This document shows positions 7,559 to 13,836 of a DNA stretch of 36,978 bases, piece after piece; position 1 is the stretch's first letter, and each line of letters opens with the position of its first letter. The stretch covers positions 1 to 36,978 of the forward strand of contig JAFRTG010000034.1 in assembly GCA_017427265.1 (NCBI GenBank), in the 5' to 3' direction. The position numbers and the translations under genes were made by a program. Origin of the DNA: Oscillospiraceae bacterium (GTDB lineage Bacteria; Bacillota; Clostridia; Oscillospirales; Ruminococcaceae). A model generated the notes under the pieces. That model worked only from the letters and a program-made list of their open reading frames with translations, was not told the DNA's origin and ran no database searches.

Positions 7559-7614
7559 GGTGGTGTACCTCCGTTTTTGTTTTCGGCGGGCTGTCTGCCC
7601 CTGCCGTTGTAACC

Positions 7615-7643
7615 ATATTACCGTCTTTTGCGGAATATATCAA
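7615..7643 (-). promoter_or_regulatory. Array promoter 5 (TTGATA-17-TAATAT)
   Basis: -35 TTGATA at 7638-7643, 17-base spacer, -10 TAATAT at 7615-7620. The proximal TGTACA box is 9 bases before the -35 and the distal TGTACA 30 bases further, the full arrangement. The leader hairpin is GGGC-AGACA-GCCC. Confidence 0.88.
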
Positions 7644-7725
7644 GCGGCTAAATGTACAGAACAAAATCGGCGTATCTGCGCCACTTGTTGTACATAGTAC
7701 ACCATGCCCACAGGAGACGCACAGT

Positions 7726-7804
7726 CGCGCCGTGTGGGGCGGTTTTCCGCAGGGGCAAGTTTATCGCTAATCGCTGGAAAACCGCACACAGGCGAACGTG
7801 GCGC
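7726..7804 (-). repeat. Structured intergenic repeat, copy 4
   Basis: The best-formed copy. Left arm CGCGCCGTGTGG starts near 7726; the right arm lies at 7782-7804 (CCGCACACAGG then CGAACGTGGCGC). A perfect 10-base inner stem pairs GCGGTTTTCC with GGAAAACCGC. The inner stem bases differ from copy 1 but still pair. Confidence 0.72.
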
Positions 7805-7830
7805 AAGCCAGCCCCACAGGGCTGAACTTG

Positions 7831-8214
7831 TCAATCCTCGGTCGGCGGGAGCCACTGTCCCGTCCTCTCATCGAAAAGGTAGTAATACGGGATGCCCCAG
7901 TCGTCCCTCATCAGGGAAACAACGCTCTTGTGCGTGACCGCAGGCTGCGGCGGCTCCTTGCGGTCGCGGTGGTAGGCGACCGTCACACCCTCCGCAGGCT
8001 TCTCGAAGCTGTGCTGCTCGTCAGCATTGGGGGCAAGGCGCTCGCCGAGGATGCTGATGTCACCAAGGGCAAGCAGCGCCTTGACCTTCTCGGCGGTGTC
8101 GTAGTGCTTGGTGAGGATGGGCATCTGATGCTCCGGGTAGCCGTCCCAGTGGCAGTAGATTGTTTCCGTGGTGCCGTCCTCATGCAGGATGCCGATTCTC
8201 GAATTCGTGCTCAT
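7831..8214 (-). CDS. Hypothetical 127-residue protein
   Basis: It begins MSTNSRIGILHEDGTTETIY and ends LFDERTGQWLPPTED. The N-terminal 'RIGILHEDGTTETIYCHWDGYPEHQMPIL' followed by 'TAEKVKALLALGDISILGE' resembles a short phage/plasmid domain whose role is unknown; I cannot name it with certainty. The C-terminus 'WGIPYYYLFDERTGQWLP' is aromatic-rich. GGAGGAATTGAAC precedes the ATG at 8214; upstream open frame is leader. Single-gene unit under array promoter 6. Confidence 0.78.
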   Translation of the reverse strand: MSTNSRIGILHEDGTTETIYCHWDGYPEHQMPILTKHYDTAEKVKALLALGDISILGERLAPNADEQHSFEKPAEGVTVAYHRDRKEPPQPAVTHKSVVSLMRDDWGIPYYYLFDERTGQWLPPTED

Positions 8215-8269
8215 GTTCAATTCCTCCAAGGTTTGTATTCGGTGGGCATTCAGCCCTTCCGTTGTGACC

Positions 8270-8298
8270 ATATTACCGTCTTTTCCGGATAATAGCAA
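8270..8298 (-). promoter_or_regulatory. Array promoter 6 (TTGCTA-17-TAATAT)
   Basis: -35 TTGCTA at 8293-8298, 17-base spacer, -10 TAATAT at 8270-8275, with TGTACA-TTTAGCCGC directly upstream and a second TGTACA further up near 8345. Leader hairpin GGGC-TGAAT-GCCC. No large structured repeat in this gap. Confidence 0.88.
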
Positions 8299-8401
8299 GC
8301 GGCTAAATGTACAGATTATTTCGCAAGAAAACCCGCACTTTTCTGTGTACATTATCGTGGCGGTAGGCCCTCCCCGCAGGAAGGGCTCCGCTGGGTTCCG
8401 T

Positions 8402-8722
8402 TCAGGCTCTTTTCACATCGACCAGCCACTCGGCTTCCTTGTGGGCGATGCCCGTAGCCTTTTCGATGATGTCGCTGTCCTCGTCGATGTAGTGCAGTCC
8501 CTTGCCGACCTTGATGAAGCGAACATCCTCGTAGCCCTCGATGGTGGTGCGGTAAACATAACCGCTGCGGCTCTCACCGTCGTAGCTCTTGCCGTCCCAG
8601 CCGTTGAAGGTGAATGTGATGCGCTCCGCAGTCTTGCAGAAGTGGGTCTCGAAGTCCTCGCGGCTGATCGCCGTGTTCGCATCGAGCAGTGTGAGGTGGT
8701 TTCTCAGTGTGTTGGGGTTCAT
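8402..8722 (-). CDS. Hypothetical 106-residue protein
   Basis: Not recognised. It begins MNPNTLRNHLTLLDANTAIS and ends KEAEWLVDVKRA. 'ITFTFNGWDGKSYDGESRSG' and 'VYRTTIEGYEDVRFIKVGKG' look like a beta-rich core between terminal helices. Good ACGGAGGATAC site before the ATG at 8722. Single-gene unit under array promoter 7. Confidence 0.76.
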   Translation of the reverse strand: MNPNTLRNHLTLLDANTAISREDFETHFCKTAERITFTFNGWDGKSYDGESRSGYVYRTTIEGYEDVRFIKVGKGLHYIDEDSDIIEKATGIAHKEAEWLVDVKRA

Positions 8723-8778
8723 GGTAGTATCCTCCGTGTTTTGTATTCGGCGGGCATTCTGCCCTTCCGTTGTGTCAC

Positions 8779-8807
8779 ATATTACCGTCTTTCCCGGAGA
8801 ATAGCAA
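8779..8807 (-). promoter_or_regulatory. Array promoter 7 (TTGCTA-17-TAATAT)
   Basis: -35 TTGCTA at 8802-8807, 17-base spacer, -10 TAATAT at 8779-8784. TGTACA boxes 9 and 45 bases before the -35 (30 bases between boxes). Leader hairpin GGGC-AGAAT-GCCC. Confidence 0.88.
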
Positions 8808-8908
8808 GCGGCTAAATGTACAGATCATTTCTGGCGTATCTGCGCAGTTCCTTGTACATAAAGCCATGCAGAAGAACAGCCCCCGAAGGGGCTGTATCCA
8901 ATCGCATC

Positions 8909-9343
8909 TTATCCGAAAAGGTCTGCGCCGAACATCTCTGCGTTCATTCTGCGCTGTGCCATCAGGAATGCTCCGCCGTAGCTCTTGCAGTGCTTTTCGT
9001 AGCCCTCGGCATCCATCTCCCGCAACAGGTCATCCGGGAATTCGTAAAGCGGGTAGCAGCAGAAGCCGCTGTATCCGTAGACCGGCTCTCCGAAACGCTC
9101 GTACTGCTTTGCGCCGATGCTCCGCAGGAAGTCCACTGCGGTCGGATTGTTGTTGGTGTCGATGAAGGTGCAGTTGCGCGGGATCAGTGTGCCGTTCCCG
9201 ATGCTGCTGCCGATGTTGACCGAAAGCACCGCATCGAACTCGTCATCCTCTGCGATTGCGGTGATCGCCATGACCATCGGGTCGGAAGCGTAGTCTGCGA
9301 TGCTGAAACGCACCTTGATGCCGTTCATGTAGTAATCTGCCAT
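8909..9343 (-). CDS. DUF4313 family protein
   Basis: Protein of 144 residues beginning MADYYMNGIKVRFSIADYAS. Features fitting DUF4313: 'NGIKVRFSIADYASDPMVMA' at the N-terminus, 'AVLSVNIGSSIGNGTLIPRN' then 'CTFIDTNNNPTAVDFL' near residues 60-85, and 'YSGFCCYPLYEF' near 103. The family is widespread on Bacteroidota and Bacillota mobile elements, function unknown. GGAGGATACGAAA precedes the ATG at 9343. Single-gene unit under array promoter 8. Confidence 0.86.
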   Translation of the reverse strand: MADYYMNGIKVRFSIADYASDPMVMAITAIAEDDEFDAVLSVNIGSSIGNGTLIPRNCTFIDTNNNPTAVDFLRSIGAKQYERFGEPVYGYSGFCCYPLYEFPDDLLREMDAEGYEKHCKSYGGAFLMAQRRMNAEMFGADLFG

Positions 9344-9395
9344 TTTCGTATCCTCCAAAAGAATGTATTTCCGAGGTTTTCCCTTCGGTAGCGAC

Positions 9396-9424
9396 ATTAT
9401 AACTCTTCCTGCCGAGTGTATCAA
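9396..9424 (-). promoter_or_regulatory. Array promoter 8 (TTGATA-17-TATAAT)
   Basis: -35 TTGATA at 9419-9424, 17-base spacer, perfect -10 TATAAT at 9396-9401. The leader hairpin is CCGAaGG/CCTCGG in place of the usual GGGC/GCCC, keeping the pairing. Confidence 0.86.
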
Positions 9425-9486
9425 GCGGCTGAATGTACAGATCATTTTTGGCGTATCTGCATGGATTCTTGTGCAGTATGTGTATC

Positions 9487-9639
9487 TCACCACACCTTGA
9501 ATTCCGGCATTTCCGTTTCCGGTGCTGCCGCCTGTCCTTCTTCAGTATCAAGGTCAATCAGCTCGACCTCGGTGTCTTTTTCGGAGCTGAAAACCTCCTG
9601 CACCAGTCCGCCCTCGACCACGATCACGATTTTTGCCAT
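9487..9639 (-). CDS. Short hypothetical protein (50 residues)
   Basis: Found by translating the minus strand. It begins MAKIVIVVEGGLVQEVFSSE and ends PETEMPEFKVW. The N-terminal 'MAKIVIVVEGGLVQEV' forms a predicted strand-turn-strand, followed by an acidic Ala/Glu-rich tail. Similar short MAKI..EGGLVQ proteins occur on Clostridia mobile elements as far as I recall, without known function. GGAGGTGAACAGC precedes the ATG at 9639. It is the second gene after the one at 9707-10177, 67 bases downstream. Confidence 0.78.
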   Translation of the reverse strand: MAKIVIVVEGGLVQEVFSSEKDTEVELIDLDTEEGQAAAPETEMPEFKVW

Positions 9640-9706
9640 GCTGTTCACCTCCGTTCTGCTCAGCTTATGGGGCAGGCGGTTCTGCCCGCCCCCTTTGCGG
9701 TCGTAT

Positions 9707-10177
9707 TCAGTTCACTTTGAAAAGGATGCCCTGTGCCGTTTCGTATTCTTCCTCGCCCCAGCGCAGGCTCTTTTTTGTGATGGTGTGCGTTCCGACTATC
9801 GTGCAGCCCTCTGCGATAAATCCGTAGATGTTTTCCATCAGCGCCGTGCTCTGATTCGTAAGCGTGAACTCGGTGATGCCCAGCTTGCGGAGCGTTCCGA
9901 TGAAATCGTGGAATTCCTTGTCCCAGCAGTAGTCGCTCATCTCGAACTCGTTGTTGTCGTTCTCGCGGCGATTCTTGAAAACCCAGTAGGCTTTCATCTC
10001 GCCGCCGCTGTAGGGGTAGGGTCCTGCCACCTTTTCCTCGGCGTACCAAGCGTCCATCTCCGGGCTGTCGTAGCCGTGTGCCTCAGCGATCTGCTGCTTG
10101 CGCTCGGCGCGTTCCTTTTTGGCGCGTTCGTAGGCGGCGCAGCGGAAGGTCATCTCCTCGAAGTAGCTGTCGTTCAT
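9707..10177 (-). CDS. Hypothetical protein, paralog of the 5644-6021 gene
   Basis: Protein of 156 residues beginning MNDSYFEEMTFRCAAYERAK. The N-terminal 30 residues form a Lys/Arg/Glu-rich helix. Residues from about 70 ('YWVFKNRRENDNNEFEMSDY') to the end match the paralog at 5644-6021, including 'FIGTLRKLGITEFTLTNQST'. It has about 30 residues more at the N-terminus ('DSPEMDAWYAEEKVAGPYPY'). CGGAGGATACGAAC precedes the ATG at 10177. First gene under array promoter 9, followed by the 50-residue gene. Function unknown. Confidence 0.8.
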   Translation of the reverse strand: MNDSYFEEMTFRCAAYERAKKERAERKQQIAEAHGYDSPEMDAWYAEEKVAGPYPYSGGEMKAYWVFKNRRENDNNEFEMSDYCWDKEFHDFIGTLRKLGITEFTLTNQSTALMENIYGFIAEGCTIVGTHTITKKSLRWGEEEYETAQGILFKVN

Positions 10178-10235
10178 GTTCGTATCCTCCGTGTTTTGAA
10201 TTTCGGCGGGCTGTCTGCCCCTGCCGTTGTGTAGC

Positions 10236-10264
10236 ATATTACCATGATCTTCGCAATAAGTCCA
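10236..10264 (-). promoter_or_regulatory. Array promoter 9 (TGGACT-17-TAATAT)
   Basis: -35 TGGACT at 10259-10264, 17-base spacer, -10 TAATAT at 10236-10241. Same variant -35 as array promoter 4, with upstream sequence AAAATAAATCG instead of the TGTACA-TTTAGCCGC block. Leader hairpin GGGC-AGACA-GCCC. Confidence 0.78.
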
Positions 10265-10349
10265 CGCCTATGTGCAAAATAAATCGTAGAAGAGTCGCCG
10301 TTTTCATCGTGCTGAACAGGTACATATACACAAGCCCACAGGAGGCTCA

Positions 10350-10432
10350 CAAACGCGCCGTGTCGCGCCCGGAATCCTTCCAACAAACAAGCGGCGCAGA
10401 GCCTTAAAGCCCCACACCGCCCGCTGTGCGCC
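10350..10432 (-). repeat. Structured intergenic repeat, copy 5 (diverged)
   Basis: Left arm CGCGCCGTGTCGCGCC near 10353; right arm at 10410-10432 (CCCCACACCGCCCGC then TGTGCGCC). More diverged than copies 1-4. It ends just before the stop of the zinc-ribbon gene at 10435. Confidence 0.5.
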
Positions 10433-10434
10433 CC

Positions 10435-10638
10435 TTATTCGGGAATGTACTTGTCGTGGATGATGCCGAGGATCTTGTCCTGCTCATCAATGCTGATGCC
10501 CATGCTTTCGAGGGCTTCCCTCGTGCCGCAGTCGGGGCAGATCAGCGTATCGTTGTCGTAGCGGGACAGCGCCGGTCGCTCAGTGTAGGTGCGTCCGCAC
10601 TTGGGGCATTTGCGTGGTTCGTTTACTCGGTCTTTCAT
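10435..10638 (-). CDS. Small zinc-ribbon protein (67 residues)
   Basis: It begins MKDRVNEPRKCPKCGRTYTE and ends LGIIHDKYIPE. Two CxxC knuckles ('CPKCG' at residues 11-15 and 'CPDCG' at 34-38) form a zinc ribbon; a C-terminal helix 'EQDKILGIIHDKYIP' follows. Such proteins usually bind nucleic acid or protein partners. AGGAGG precedes the ATG at 10638. Second gene after the one at 10690-10953, 51 bases downstream. Confidence 0.82.
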   Translation of the reverse strand: MKDRVNEPRKCPKCGRTYTERPALSRYDNDTLICPDCGTREALESMGISIDEQDKILGIIHDKYIPE

Positions 10639-10689
10639 GTGAATTCCTCCTATGTAGTTGGTGGTGTGCCGCCCGAAGGCGGCAGGATG

Positions 10690-10953
10690 TCATTCTTCGG
10701 TTCGCTCGGTGTGGCTGAGAATCTCATCGGCGCTGCCCGATTCTGCGTATCCGCAGTCCCAGATTGCAAGGAGCATCTCCTCGTCGGTTTCGGGGACCTT
10801 AATGCTGTAGGTGATCTTCCGTGCCCGAATGTCGTTCAGCATCTTGGTGGTCGTTTCGAGGAAGTCGGCGGGGATCTCTCTGGTCGTGCCGTCCCATCCG
10901 AGTAGACGCACTCCGTGGCGGCGCAGGCTTTCGATATGTTCTTTGCTTGTCAT
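10690..10953 (-). CDS. Hypothetical 87-residue protein
   Basis: Not recognised. It begins MTSKEHIESLRRHGVRLLGW and ends DEILSHTERTEE. An N-terminal helix, 'GVRLLGWDGTTREIPADFLE', then 'TYSIKVPETDEEMLLAIWDC' suggest a small alpha/beta protein with an acidic C-terminus. The ATG at 10953 has AAAGGAG 8 bases upstream; the ATG at 10959 is too close to that site. First gene under array promoter 10. Confidence 0.74.
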   Translation of the reverse strand: MTSKEHIESLRRHGVRLLGWDGTTREIPADFLETTTKMLNDIRARKITYSIKVPETDEEMLLAIWDCGYAESGSADEILSHTERTEE

Positions 10954-10993
10954 GTTCATGACTCCTTTGCGGTGTTTTCCTTTCGGTAGTGAC

Positions 10994-11022
10994 ATATTAA
11001 CTCTTTACTCGAAAAATAGCAA
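10994..11022 (-). promoter_or_regulatory. Array promoter 10 (TTGCTA-17-TAATAT)
   Basis: -35 TTGCTA at 11017-11022, 17-base spacer, -10 TAATAT at 10994-10999, TGTACA-TTTACCGGG directly upstream. The 5' leader is short and its hairpin less clear than in other copies. Confidence 0.84.
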
Positions 11023-11094
11023 CCCGGTAAATGTACAGATCATTTAGGGCGGTTCTTCACGGTTTGTTGTTCATTTTATGCCTTGCCCACATTT

Positions 11095-11184
11095 GCGCCG
11101 TGTCGCGTTGTGTGGCGCGGTTGACTGAGATGGGATACCGATTCGGAGGATACCCCTTCCGCCCCACACGGGGCGACGTGGCGG
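11095..11184 (-). repeat. Structured intergenic repeat, copy 6
   Basis: Left part GCGCCGTGTCGCGTTGTGTGG near 11095; right arm at 11162-11184 (CCCCACACGGGGC then GACGTGGCGG). It lies between array promoter 10 and the stop of the amidoligase gene. Confidence 0.6.
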
Positions 11185-11239
11185 CTGTGTGTGCCGCCGT
11201 GCCGTTCCGTTTTTGAATCCGCCCCGCAGGGCAGACCCG

Positions 11240-12184
11240 TCAAGGTCTGCCGAAGCGGAATGCGTTGTCGCCTGTAAGGTTTTCGGTAAGCGTTTCTCTT
11301 GCGGTCTCGAATTCGCTTCCGATAAAGCCCATTCTCATCAGCCAAGTCCGCATTGCGAACTTTTTGTTTTCCTTCTGCTGTTCCTTGGGGCTTGCGCTTC
11401 TGAGGTCCTTTGCCATCTGGCTCATTGCGAGGCAAAGCTGAATGTAGCTCTTGAGCTTGCCTGCGTGAAGTCCGTTCTGCTTGCCGTTGGAGGGCGGTGC
11501 GAACTGGAAAAGTCTGAACTCGACCGTACCCTTTGTGAAGGTGGCGTGCAGGTTGAGCATGTGGTAGCGGCTGTCGTTGTAGTGGTGTGTTCTGCCGTAG
11601 CTGCATCCCTGTGAGCTGTACCAGATGTCCGCAAGCTGTGCCATCGTGCGGGGCTTTTTGCGGTTGAGCTGGTCGAGAAATCTCGGGTCGACCGTTCTGC
11701 AGTAGCGGTTCATTCTGCTGTGGTCTACCTTGATTGCTTCGGCGATCAGTGTTTCGTGGCTTGCCATGATGTTTGCGAGGTTTCTCAGGCTCTGCGGTGT
11801 GTGTCCCTGCGCTCCGATGTGAATGTGAACTCCGCATCCTCTTGTGTAGTCGCTCTTTGCGCCTGCCTTGCGAAGGCGTCTGATCAGCTCCTGCAGGGTT
11901 TCGATGTCTGCGTAGTGCAGGATTGGTGTGACCAGTTCGCACTTTTCGCTGTCCGGTCCGCTGATGCTGCAGTCGCGCTGGAATTTCCACTCGCGTCCCT
12001 GTGCGTCCCAGGCGCTGTAGGTTTCGTAGCCGTTGCGGCTGCCTGTGTATTCGCTGCGGTCGGTGCCGAAGAACTCGGCGGCAAGCTTTGCGGCAGCCTT
12101 GCGGGTGATGTTGTTCATCTCAACCTCAACCCCAATGGTCTGCTCCTTCATTCTGTTGATCTGCTGTGCGGTTTTCTCAGTCAT
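11240..12184 (-). CDS. Amidoligase-family enzyme with a C-terminal phage module
   Basis: Putative carboxylate-amine ligase of the glutamine-synthetase-like amidoligase superfamily, 314 residues. 'IGVEVEMNNI' (residues 18-27) carries the ExE metal-binding pair; 'GCGVHIHIG' near 118 is the second signature; 'TVEFRLFQFAPPSNG' near 222 is a further conserved Glu/Arg segment. These enzymes join an amino group to a carboxylate with ATP, and Iyer, Aravind and colleagues described phage and plasmid versions next to gamma-glutamylcyclotransferase-like genes, as here. The last ~40 residues ('KFAMRTWLMRMGFIGSEFET' to 'LTGDNAFRF') closely match the C-terminus of the protein at 13820-14812. CGGAGGATAC precedes the ATG at 12184. 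Single-gene unit under array promoter 11. The substrate is unknown. Confidence 0.88.
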   Translation of the reverse strand: MTEKTAQQINRMKEQTIGVEVEMNNITRKAAAKLAAEFFGTDRSEYTGSRNGYETYSAWDAQGREWKFQRDCSISGPDSEKCELVTPILHYADIETLQELIRRLRKAGAKSDYTRGCGVHIHIGAQGHTPQSLRNLANIMASHETLIAEAIKVDHSRMNRYCRTVDPRFLDQLNRKKPRTMAQLADIWYSSQGCSYGRTHHYNDSRYHMLNLHATFTKGTVEFRLFQFAPPSNGKQNGLHAGKLKSYIQLCLAMSQMAKDLRSASPKEQQKENKKFAMRTWLMRMGFIGSEFETARETLTENLTGDNAFRFGRP

Positions 12185-12238
12185 TTTTGTATCCTCCGTT
12201 TCGGTTTTCGGAAGGCTGTGTGCCTTTCGTTGTGTCAC

Positions 12239-12267
12239 ATATTACCGTCTTTGGGAGGAAATAGCAA
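12239..12267 (-). promoter_or_regulatory. Array promoter 11 (TTGCTA-17-TAATAT)
   Basis: -35 TTGCTA at 12262-12267, 17-base spacer, -10 TAATAT at 12239-12244, with TGTACA-TTTAGCGGC upstream. The region further up (12290-12465) lacks the structured repeat. It holds a hairpin-like GGCAGGGCTGG/CCTGCC segment after the next gene's stop, and unrelated A+T-rich sequence. Confidence 0.87.
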
Positions 12268-12465
12268 GCCGCTAAATGTACAGATCATTCGAGTGTATTT
12301 TTTCCGAATCTCTGGTGATTTTACATACTTGAAAGACTTGCATTTTTATGGTATACTTGGATACGATGGAATAGGTTCTCACATTTTCGGGAGCACCCAT
12401 TTCGGTATAAAATCGGCGGTCGGGAAGGCAGGAATCCAGCCCTGCCGTTCCGTCGTTTTTTGCTT

Positions 12466-12936
12466 TTATCTATACAGATCCCTCGCGCTTCGCTCGTAGG
12501 CTTCATAGAGGAATTCGGGATCGAATCCGAATGACCGATAACCTGTCACGCAAGTCCAGAAGTATCGGGGTGTCGGTTCTCCGAGTCGTCGCTTTTCATT
12601 CATGATGTACAGAAAGCCGTTTGTCATCACCGTCCTGCCGCTTGCAGTGCGGAACACCGGGAGTCTGATCTCCTTTTTATAGTAGCAGACCGGGCAGCCT
12701 TCGTAGCGATCGAGCATCTTCTCATGCTCCGCTGTGACCTCCCAGACCGCGATCGGAACAACGCCGTCCGGCTTCGGCTCGATGGTCAGGTAGAATCCGG
12801 TCTTGCTGCCTTTGAAGAGCAGCTCGTAACCTTCGAGCAGCGCCGTTCCTACCGGCTTTGCACCGGGGCATCGCATCTGCATCTGTCTGCGGTTGAGGTT
12901 GCTGCCGTAGGCGAGGTAGTATCTTTTCTTGCTCAT
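12466..12936 (-). CDS. Gamma-glutamylcyclotransferase-like (AIG2 fold) protein
   Basis: Protein of 156 residues with the GGCT fold signature: 'YYLAYGSNLNRRQMQMRCPG' at residues 6-25 (the YGSNL loop that holds the product), 'GYELLFKG' near 35, 'VPIAVWEVT' near 60 and 'EHEKMLDRYEG' near 70-80, where the glutamate(s) include the general acid/base. It would cleave gamma-glutamyl-amine or similar isopeptide bonds with cyclisation. The context (amidoligase just downstream, a second GGCT just upstream) suggests making and unmaking of an amide-linked tag or metabolite; that is inference. CGGAGGAGATCAC precedes the ATG at 12936. Single-gene unit under array promoter 12. Confidence 0.88.
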   Translation of the reverse strand: MSKKRYYLAYGSNLNRRQMQMRCPGAKPVGTALLEGYELLFKGSKTGFYLTIEPKPDGVVPIAVWEVTAEHEKMLDRYEGCPVCYYKKEIRLPVFRTASGRTVMTNGFLYIMNEKRRLGEPTPRYFWTCVTGYRSFGFDPEFLYEAYERSARDLYR

Positions 12937-12989
12937 GTGATCTCCTCCGTTCAGGGTATTTGGCTGGCATTGCCTTGCCGTTGTGTAGC

Positions 12990-13018
12990 ATATTACCATA
13001 CCCTGCGGAGGTTATCAA
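12990..13018 (-). promoter_or_regulatory. Array promoter 12 (TTGATA-17-TAATAT)
   Basis: -35 TTGATA at 13013-13018, 17-base spacer, -10 TAATAT at 12990-12995, TGTACA-TTTACCCGC upstream, and a TGCACA box about 30 bases further up. The full arrangement is present. Confidence 0.87.
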
Positions 13019-13088
13019 GCGGGTAAATGTACAGATCATAACGGACGATTCTTCGCCGTTTGTTGTGCATATTACGCCTTGCCGAAAA

Positions 13089-13178
13089 ACGCGCCGTGTC
13101 GCGCTGTGTGAGGCAGAAACCGAAACGGAGTAACTGTCGGAGGATATCCGCAAAGCCCCACACAGGCGAACGTGGTGC
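13089..13178 (-). repeat. Structured intergenic repeat, copy 7
   Basis: Left arm CGCGCCGTGTCGCGCTGTGTG near 13091; right arm at 13156-13178 (CCCCACACAGG then CGAACGTGGTGC). It ends two bases before the stop codon of the second GGCT-like gene. Confidence 0.62.
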
Positions 13179-13180
13179 GT

Positions 13181-13597
13181 TCAGCGGTTAATCAGGGATT
13201 CCTGCCGAGCTTGTTCGAGGAAGGAGATGTCCAGCCCGTTCATTTCGTATCCCTGATGGATGATGCCGTAGTAGAAATTGTCGGGAGGTCTGACTCCCTT
13301 GCTGTTCATGATGTAAACCATCGCATCGACCGTCTTGCCGTTCAGCTCGACCTGCACAGTCTCCCTGCGGTAAAGGTGCGGGTAGCCCTCGTAGCGGTCA
13401 AGCGGAATCTCATCGGCAGGCTTGATGTCCCAGAGCAGAACGGGAACGCTGCGGTCGGGATCGGGTTCGATAGTCGCCACACCGCTGAATACCAGCCGGT
13501 AGCCGTGAAGCGTGCTTGTGCCGAGGACTTCGGCTGTGGGGCAGCGCCGCTGCATCTGCCCGATGTGAAGGTTTGAGCCATAGGCTAAGTAGATCAT
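13181..13597 (-). CDS. Second gamma-glutamylcyclotransferase-like protein
   Basis: Protein of 138 residues beginning MIYLAYGSNLHIGQMQRRCP. It has the same landmarks as the neighbour at 12466-12936: YGSNL, 'LHGYRLVFSGVATIEP', 'VPVLLWDIKP' and 'DEIPLDRYEGYPHLYRRE' near residue 72-89, plus 'AMVYIMN' and a C-terminal 'YYGIIHQGYEMNGLD'. The two are clear paralogs but well diverged, so they may have different substrates. Its ATG overlaps the stop of the DUF4314 gene by 4 bases (13594-13597). Third gene of the unit that starts at 14812 under array promoter 13. Confidence 0.88.
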   Translation of the reverse strand: MIYLAYGSNLHIGQMQRRCPTAEVLGTSTLHGYRLVFSGVATIEPDPDRSVPVLLWDIKPADEIPLDRYEGYPHLYRRETVQVELNGKTVDAMVYIMNSKGVRPPDNFYYGIIHQGYEMNGLDISFLEQARQESLINR

Positions 13598-13836
13598 GAT
13601 TTTTCCTCCTCGTTGGTGATGATTGTGAAGTCGTCCTCGCCGGGAATTAGGGAGAGCGTTCTGCCGTTGTCCCATTTCATGTGGACATTGCCGGCATCAT
13701 CGATATAATCCACAGAACCGGTCGTTCCGGGCGGAATGGGCGCATAGGGATCGTCCATATGGTTCAGGCGGATACGGGTGCCTGCGGGATAACGCTCCCG
13801 CAGGGCTGTCAGTTCATGTTCATTCGGAAACTGCAT
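13594..13836 (-). CDS. DUF4314 family protein
   Basis: Protein of 80 residues beginning MQFPNEHELTALRERYPAGT. 'RYPAGTRIRLNHMDDPYAPI', 'PPGTTGSVDYIDDAGNVHMK' and 'WDNGRTLSLIPGEDDF' are the defining blocks of DUF4314, a small beta-barrel-like domain (SH3/KOW-like) on Clostridia mobile elements, role unknown. The start is at 13836, within the last codons of the larger upstream gene (17-base overlap); AGGAAGAAAACG serves as a moderate site. It is coupled to both neighbours by overlaps. Confidence 0.86.
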   Translation of the reverse strand: MQFPNEHELTALRERYPAGTRIRLNHMDDPYAPIPPGTTGSVDYIDDAGNVHMKWDNGRTLSLIPGEDDFTIITNEEEKS

